From the NCBI GenBank assembly GCA_022478985.1, contig JAKSZP010006728.1, positions 99,420 through 163,419 on the forward strand: a stretch of DNA of 64,000 nt. The letters are read 5' to 3'. A program made the translations under genes and the position numbers. The number at the start of each line of letters is the position of its first letter. Position 1 is the first letter of the stretch. Positions 58,000-64,000 of this stretch are shown one piece after another. This DNA is from Massospora cicadina. Lineage: Eukaryota; Entomophthoromycota; Entomophthoromycetes; Entomophthorales; Entomophthoraceae. The notes below the pieces were generated by a model that searched no databases, was not told where the DNA came from, and saw only the letters and a program-made list of their open reading frames with translations.

Positions 58000-59400
58000 T
58001 TAGCCAGTTAAATGGTCTGCCCTGAGGGCGTGGAGCTGGTTGAGCAGTCATCTCACCAGAAGCATAAACACTCCCTATACTCATTGGAGGAGGGTCTTAC
58101 TTATTTTCAGTCATGCGTTTGGGTTCCCCCCTCCTTCAGAACTGAGGTATTCCGCGCACATCACAATCCCCCCACGGTTGGTCATCCTGGTAATAAGAAA
58201 TACATTGACTTAATCATATGGACCTACAATTGGGTGGTTTGACAAAAGAAGTTCCGGCCTGGATCGCTGACTGCAGTACTTGTGCTTGGGCTAAGTTGGA
58301 CCACTCCAATAGAAACGGTTTTTTACACCCCTTACAGCAGGCGGAGGGTCCATAGATGTCAAAGTCTGTGAACTTTATCATCGAACTCCCCTGCTCTAAT
58401 GGGTTCCTAGTGGCGATGGTGGTGGTGAATCGTTTCACTAAATTTTGCCTCTTTATTCCTTGCAATTCCGCAATTATGTCAGAGGAGACTGCCCACCTTT
58501 TTGTACGTCACGTGTTCTCAATGTTTGGTCTCCCACAGGAGATCATCAGTGACTGTGGTTCACAGTTCATGGCGAAGTTTTGGAGTGAACTCCTATCTCT
58601 TCTTAAAATATCCCCCTGCCATTCCACAGTGTACCATCCCCAGTCCAATGGAAAGACTGAGCGAATTAACCAAGTCCTCAAACAGTACTTGCGTTGCTAT
58701 GCTGCAGCTGCACAGGACACCTGGGCCAACGACCTTCCCCTCAATCAATTTGCTTATAACAATGGAACGCACGTGTCTATGGGGTTTTCGCCCTACAAAG
58801 CGACTTTAGGTTATAATCCTTTGTTTTCAGTTGGCCCTTGCTTGCGGCCTGAGGTCCAAGCTGCTGTGGATCACGCTGAACATATTAGGTCAACTCAATC
58901 CTTGGTGCGGGAACACCTCACCAAAGCTATTAATGACTACAAGTGGTTTGCGGATCATAAGTGGCTCCCAGGTCACAATATTTTTTGGGTTCCTATGTTA
59001 TGCTCAATACCCACCATTTACAAATTCAAGCTCCTTCCCATAGATTTTGCAAGTAAGCATTCCAGCCCCCACTTAATGGAAGGGGTCTTGGGTAATGGTG
59101 CGTTCCAGTTGAAGCTTCTGGATCACTGGAAGCAGCATCCTGTCTTCCACGTTTCCCAGCTGTCGCCTTTCAAGGGTAAAATTCCTGCGGAACCAGACTG
59201 ATCATCATCAAGGATGCGGAAGAGGCTGAGGTGGAGAATATCTTGGCATCCCACAAGTCCTGATGGTCCATTCAATATCTCATGGCTTGGAAAGGTTATC
59301 CAGCCTATGAGAACAGTTGGGTCAAGGCGTGCAATTGTGCAAACTGTATAGAACTGGTTGAAGCATTTCATGAATCCCAACCAATGCTCTTCGCCCTCCC
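58000..59400 (+). pseudogene. LTR-G integrase with chromodomain
   Basis: The zinc-binding region reads FRAHHNPPTVGHPGNKKYID (58012-58242) and CSTCAWAKLD-like. The core and C-terminal region form an open frame, 58356-59201 (281 codons): the first catalytic Asp is Asn (SVNFIIELP), the second is kept (IISDCGSQF) and Glu is kept (NGKTERINQVLKQYL). After the stop at 59199-59201 a chromodomain reads EVENILASHKS, stop, WSIQYLMAWKGYPAYENSW at about 59230-59320; the stop fits CGA-to-TGA. Binding to modified histones is known for the family and inferred here. Confidence 0.85.
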
Positions 59401-59510
59401 CAAAAAACTGCGATGGTAATGGCGATCAAGTTGCCCAAGGCGCACAAAAATGTGGCCCTCATGCAGTTCCCTGGTAGTGGCGCCCTTCCTTTGGAAAAAG
59501 GAAAGGGTAA

Positions 59511-60671
59511 TGTAAGTTCTGGGGAACGTCCCCTGGCTGTTGATCAGGCCCTTTTCCTGTTCCCAATTAAGAAGGTATTGAAGAGGATGGCTGTACCCCT
59601 CGGTTACTCAGGGCGATCTCGCTCATGTGGTAGATGAGTGCTGGGTAACAGCTCATCCACTTTGGATCTCTCCCCAGTACCCACATTTACCTCAGCAGAA
59701 CTGCTTTGGAAAATTAGTGAAATCTGCACTGAGATCGCTGAAATGGAATTGATCAGAACAAAAATCAAGTGGCAGTCAGCCCAATGTTCAAATTTCAATG
59801 GTCAAAAAGGGATGAAGACTGTTATATCAGCTGGAACGGTTGACAGTTTCAATTAGGCCAACACTATGATCGGAAAACTACCCCCCTCCCAAAAATCGTC
59901 GGGGATCATCCCTTCTGGGCAGGTAACAGCATCAGGCACCATTGATGAGGGTTCAAAGCTCCCTGCTGTCAAATTAGACATTGCACCTGAAGCAACAATC
60001 CTGACCAAATGAATGGCCTAGTGACTGGGCATGGGCGTGTTGGGCATCCCAAACCTGTTTCCAACCAAATGGGCCCACCCCTATGTGAGGTGGCCTTGGG
60101 GGATTCCAGCTGCTCGTCAGGCCAAACGCCATTGCACCAGCCATTGGAAACGTATCCAAGCTTTGGTTTGGACATTTGAGATCAAACTGACAGCAACTTA
60201 GCCTGCCGCCAAATTCTGCAATGTCAGTTCCCAGTTAACTTATCTGTTCCCCATTTCTGAACAATTCTCCGGTTAGGTCAAACTTGCGGGACCTGAGCCT
60301 GGCTTGTTTCCTCTCTAAATCAACCACTATTTAATCAGTCATATTGCACTGAGAAAATTGTTGGTTGATTTTTCTTTCCTAAATTTTCCATTAAAACTCT
60401 TTCCTAAAAATATAGTTTTTTATGTTGAAAAAGAAACTGCCTATTCCGCCGACCCTCACACTCCCCTCAGGGTTAGTGGCTGTACTCATCTGGTATTGTA
60501 TTATATGCCTGTACGAAATTCTGGTTCACTAGCAGTTATTGGGAAAATACCTTTCCAGTTCCATATCCGTCATACCAGCAGCAGTGCCTTTGGGATTCTG
60601 GTTTGCTGTTCAGGTGCTTTGGCACCTAGGCTGGCAGGCCAGTCTAATTCTTACTTGCTGTTTGCCTGAAA
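59511..60671 (+). repeat. LTR-G 3' long terminal repeat
   Basis: 1161 bp copy of the 5' LTR, TGTAAGTTCT to CCTGAAA, followed by the TGATG target copy. Confidence 0.9.
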
Positions 60672-60713
60672 TGATGGCCCCTGGCTGATAATTCCCAACA
60701 CACCACGTATTTT

Positions 60714-62116
60714 TGTCAGAATTCAGAATGGGTGGTGTGCTCACCAGGTGCCCCCCAGAATTTCATCAGTAGGGCAGATGCGGTATGCTCAGTACATAGC
60801 ACTACCAAGAGAAAGGGGGCAAAAGTTTGCCTAAGTTACCAGCCTTACCCAGATTGTAGAAGAAATTACGTACTAAATTACATTAAATTAATTGCAGTAA
60901 ATTAGGTGATATTGTATTAGGTACAATAAGATATAAAGATAAGGTTTATTAGGAGAGCCTCACAATAGGTAAAGTGCTAAGGCTATTAATGGGAGATGAG
61001 AATTGATGAAAGACAGAAACAAAAATAATAAGTGATAGAAGACAAATGGATGCCTCACTTTTGAGAAACTCTCAGCATTGGTTAACAGTTAGATAATTGT
61101 TAGATGGTTTGGACCTGAATCATTGATAGATTTGATATAATAAATAATATTATTAGCTTACAATTAATTTAATACATCTTATGTCAAACATATCAACAAT
61201 TTAGGACTGAAAATATTCTAAGTACAAACGAAACTTAGGATAAATGGCATAGCAGTTCCACTTAATATTAGACTTGATGACCCAGGATCAAAGGCTTTGT
61301 TGGTCATGTCAAAGTTAGTTTTTAACGTTGCCCAGGTTATAATCAAACTAATTATTAATTAGTGGTATGAACTGCCTTGGTATGTGCTACCGTTGCTTGA
61401 GAGGAGCAATGATTTAGCTATTTACAGATGTGTCAGAGGAAACGCTGTCTTGAAGTAATTGTGATGGTGAGACACTGTCCATGAGGCCAAGATGGGTTAC
61501 AGCGGGATGCCTAATAGTTTGTAGACCCTCTGAAGTTCTCATCGTGATCTGCTGGCTAAGTGGTGATGTGAGGCGAGGTGTCATGGGGAAGGTGTGGTTA
61601 ACATAGAACCCTATAAGTTCTCTTTAATTTTGGAAAAATAAAAAACAGACAGTGTGTATTTCCCCGGAGAATAATTTTTGGTAGTTAAAGATATACAAGC
61701 TAATTGTATTTAATACTTTTCAGCTGTATTAATTTGAGGAACTATTTGTGATCAGGAAGATCAGGGCAGGAAGTCATTGTACAAGTAAATGACATGAGAA
61801 TACAGCCTCAAAGTCTTACCTTAAAAGGAGTTTATATTATAACAACAATCACCATCTGGTCTATTGTCCTCATACAATAGGTGTTCATAACTCTAACTTT
61901 AATCCCAGATGAAGAACTAGACCATTTAAAGTAGAAAAAATTCAACAATAATACTAATTTAGAATAAATGATAGCAAATTAATGGTCAATTATCCTCAGC
62001 ATTAGTTACTGGTAACTACAGAACTCAAGATTATTATCAGGATCATTTCTTGATAGTTTTATGACTAGTAAGTCACTTGAATTAATAAAAGTTGTTGGTG
62101 GGGATAATTCCTGACA
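60714..62116 (-). repeat. LTR-H left (3') LTR, right boundary proposed
   Basis: The left end is fixed by the repeat with 63849. The right end is proposed at 62116 because AATTCCTGACA there is nearly the inverse of TGTCAGAATTC, as LTR ends should be; this gives 1403 bp. The second copy is visible only for 152 bases, so the length is not proven. AT-rich, with no convincing gene; a 56-codon minus frame near 61580-61410 is open but unrecognised. Confidence 0.5.
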
Positions 62117-62604
62117 CTTTGAATTGTCTCAACCAAAGTTAATGGGGATCCTAGCTTGGTCTTCACTAATAGCTAAATATCAGTGAGTTGCAACCCCTAG
62201 TAAGAGGCTTCACCCAATAAAGGCGATGCCTGGCAGAACTGCCTTCAAGCCTCATCTGGGGGTCAAGAGTCAAGACGTCTTTAAAGAGTGAGGGTCATCA
62301 GACCTTTAGGCGTAGTTTTTTGGGGGCAATAGAAGCAGTTAAGATTCTGGTGCCAGTAGTTTTTATAAAAATCAAAGCAAAGAACCAAATATAGTAGGAT
62401 TGGTATAGTCCAAAGGTTAATGGTGCGGAGACAACCATGATATCTAATAAAAATTATGATCAGTATTATTTACCAGGATAATTATAGGCGTCAAAAAGCA
62501 AGTGAATTCTTGTCCTTGTTGAAAGAGCATTGGCATCAGCTGCTGGTAAGATTATAGGCAGAGGGCAATTGAACGCTTCAGTAACTTGAAAGAGCCTCAG
62601 AGTT

Positions 62605-63586
62605 GATAGCCAGCATCATGGATAGGCCCCAGAAAGATAAATTAATAACATACTAGCTAGGATATCTTCTGACTGATCCTACATTGGGATATCAGGGTGC
62701 TCTCAGTCCTTACAGCATCTTATGCTTTCAGTGCCTTGTCAGAGGTCTTCCCCTTTGGTTTATCTTGAGCTTAACCTCTTGACAGTTGGTTTATAGGCTC
62801 AGGGAAGGTCATCATCATTGGTTGCCGACATTAGGTATTGGCCCCAGAAAGTTAGAAATGGCTGATAGATGATACTAGCAACCTAATTGAATGGGGAGCA
62901 CGCTTTAGGATTATTTCATAGTTGTTAATCGTCAGAATAACTTACTCAAATTAATGAAAAATGCAACTTGGAAACTATCAAAATGGCAGAACTCAACATA
63001 ATGAGGGGCTGAATAAAATTAAGTTTACAAATTAGATAAACTCAACTTAATGAGAAGCTAAACCAAAATTCCCCTAATTATTAGCTATAATGTTATAGAT
63101 ATCAAAATCAGGTGAATTAATTGGCAGCCCCCAGTATAACTCAATTGCTGGTTTTGGGAGCCACATTCAAAAACTTCATGATTTTAAGATTCAGTGGAGA
63201 GATTTTTTATACCACCTCCCACTATGAAAAGCATCATAATAGAAGAATTGTGAATCTGAAATCCGTTGTTGCTTGATTTAACTGACAATGGTTTGGTGCA
63301 AGTAAGCGGTCAGCACTTGAGGCTGAGAAAGAACTAGTGGCCATAAGCCACCTCCTAACTATACCCTCAATTAATAGTTCTTTTTTACCCCCTTCAGAAT
63401 GGTCAGGAGATAGGCAGGCTAAGGTTGCCTGCATCAGGGATGGTCCCCAGAAGATCATTGGCATTGGTAGCTGACATTAAGGATATGCCCAAAATATGTC
63501 TTTGGCGTCGATAGCCAGCATTGGTGATTGACCCCCAGAAAGGTCATCATTGTTGATAGCTGGCATCAGGGGTAGGCCCCAGAAAG
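62605..63586 (+). repeat. Dispersed repeat motifs inside LTR-H
   Basis: Six copies of a degenerate unit of about 32 bases, GATAGCYRGCATYAGGG followed closely by GGCCCCAGAAAG, at about 62605, 62821, 63423, 63464, 63509 and 63553. The last four are nearly tandem. They lie in non-coding sequence. Function unknown; they may be packaging or protein-binding sites or relics of coding repeats. Confidence 0.6.
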
Positions 63587-63830
63587 AGAGCGCTGAGGGG
63601 CTCATTGAGTAAGTGGAGGTTGAAAGTGGACAACCAAAAGTTGAAACTTAACCTTTGTTCTAGGTTCAGATGTTTATTTGATAAACTTGATCTAATAATT
63701 GGGGGCTCAACAGTTCTGAAAGAATGTGGCCTCAACCTCTTGTAAAGCTTCTTGGGATCTTGGGTCAGCGTTAGAAAGAAAAATCCCTTCTTTCATGTGG
63801 AGGTAGAAACTTATGGGTATACAGGGCTTC

Positions 63831-64000
63831 CCTGTAGTGAGCACCACTTGTCAGAATTCTGGGGGTGGGGGGGGCCCCCCAGAATTCCAACATTAAGGCA
63901 GACGCGGTATGCTCAGTATGTCATGCTGCCCAAGTGTAGGGCGGCCAAGTCACTCGCCAAAGGAAATTTAAAGGTAAAAACATGGCCTGGGTGGGTTTCT
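63831..64000 (-). repeat. LTR-H primer site and start of right (5') LTR
   Basis: The plus strand reads CCTGTAGTGAGCACCA (63831-63846), the complement of TGGTGCTCACTACAGG, a tRNA primer site. Two bases later the LTR starts at 63849. Its first 40 bases contain GAATTCTGGGGG and CCCCCCAGAATTC, a long inverted repeat. The LTR continues past the window. Confidence 0.72.

Larger units (their letters stand above)
54594..60671 (+). mobile_element. LTR-G, gag-less chromovirus-type retrotransposon
   Basis: 6078 bp. LTRs 54594-55753 and 59511-60671 start TGTAAGT; the perfect target duplication TGATG is at 54589-54593 and 60672-60676. The internal part is only 3.76 kb and begins almost directly with protease: there is no room for a normal gag. 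RT (YIDD), RNase H, integrase and a chromodomain follow. The primer site is complementary to its own LTR. The polypurine tract GGAAAAAGGAAAGGG precedes the 3' LTR. Confidence 0.92.
60714..64000 (-). mobile_element. LTR-H, pol-less LTR retrotransposon (LARD-like), incomplete
   Basis: The TGTCAGAATTC start at 60714 recurs at 63849, each followed by CCCCCCAGAATT and GCGGTATGCTCAGTA. A tRNA-type primer site lies left of the second copy and reads on the minus strand, so the element is minus-strand with its 5' LTR running off the window. Between proposed LTRs lie about 1.7 kb with no protease, RT or integrase motif. That fits a large non-autonomous derivative. Its left boundary is 42 bases from the right end of LTR-G. 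Confidence 0.7.

Overview
This window looks like gene-free, repeat-rich chromatin from a filamentous eukaryote, most likely a fungus with a large transposon-inflated genome. The evidence is Ty3/gypsy elements (two carry integrase chromodomains), LINEs with an APE-type endonuclease and a C-terminal zinc finger, 5-bp target duplications, and no bacterial gene organisation. I cannot name the species. I found no intact host gene, no tRNA or rRNA gene and no CRISPR array. Names such as LINE-A and LTR-B are local labels.

Nest 1 (1-20,180): an old minus-strand LINE (LINE-A) is split by two plus-strand LTR elements. LTR-A (2,612-12,185) has LTRs of about 1,157 bp, a tRNA-type primer site and a 5-bp target duplication with one mismatch. 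LTR-B (13,348-19,996) is a chromovirus with LTRs of about 1,187 bp, a perfect GCCAC duplication and a self-priming type primer site. A short AT-rich spacer follows. Then comes LINE-B (20,387-25,654, minus), a full-length second copy of the LINE-A family, with an 18-bp target duplication and an uninterrupted ORF1.

Middle (25,673-31,222): a decayed ORF1-like gene of another LINE (LINE-D, minus) abuts a truncated minus-strand gypsy element (LTR-C). Nest 2 (31,223 to about 50,950): a further minus-strand LINE (LINE-C) is split by LTR-D (34,087-41,046, plus, perfect GGATC duplication) and LTR-E (42,868-49,510, minus). The Gag region of LTR-D encodes a run of Gly-X-Y triplets resembling collagen.

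Right end: a truncated gypsy element (LTR-F, minus, about 50,950-53,134), a solitary LTR of the LTR-D type (53,135-53,697), a stretch holding an unassigned coding-like tract (53,698-54,593), LTR-G (54,594-60,671, plus, perfect TGATG duplication, a gag-less and apparently self-primed chromovirus), and the left part of LTR-H (60,714 onward, minus), a large pol-less element with repeated internal motifs that runs off the window.

Nearly all coding regions are broken. In LTR-A gag one frame stays open for 521 codons without a length change, yet it carries 16 stops, at least 15 explicable as C-to-T changes of CAA, CAG or CGA. This points to a cytosine-mutating process (RIP or methylcytosine deamination) rather than simple drift. 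Every LINE here lies on the minus strand, and the LTR elements mostly sit inside LINEs, so the insertion history can be read directly.
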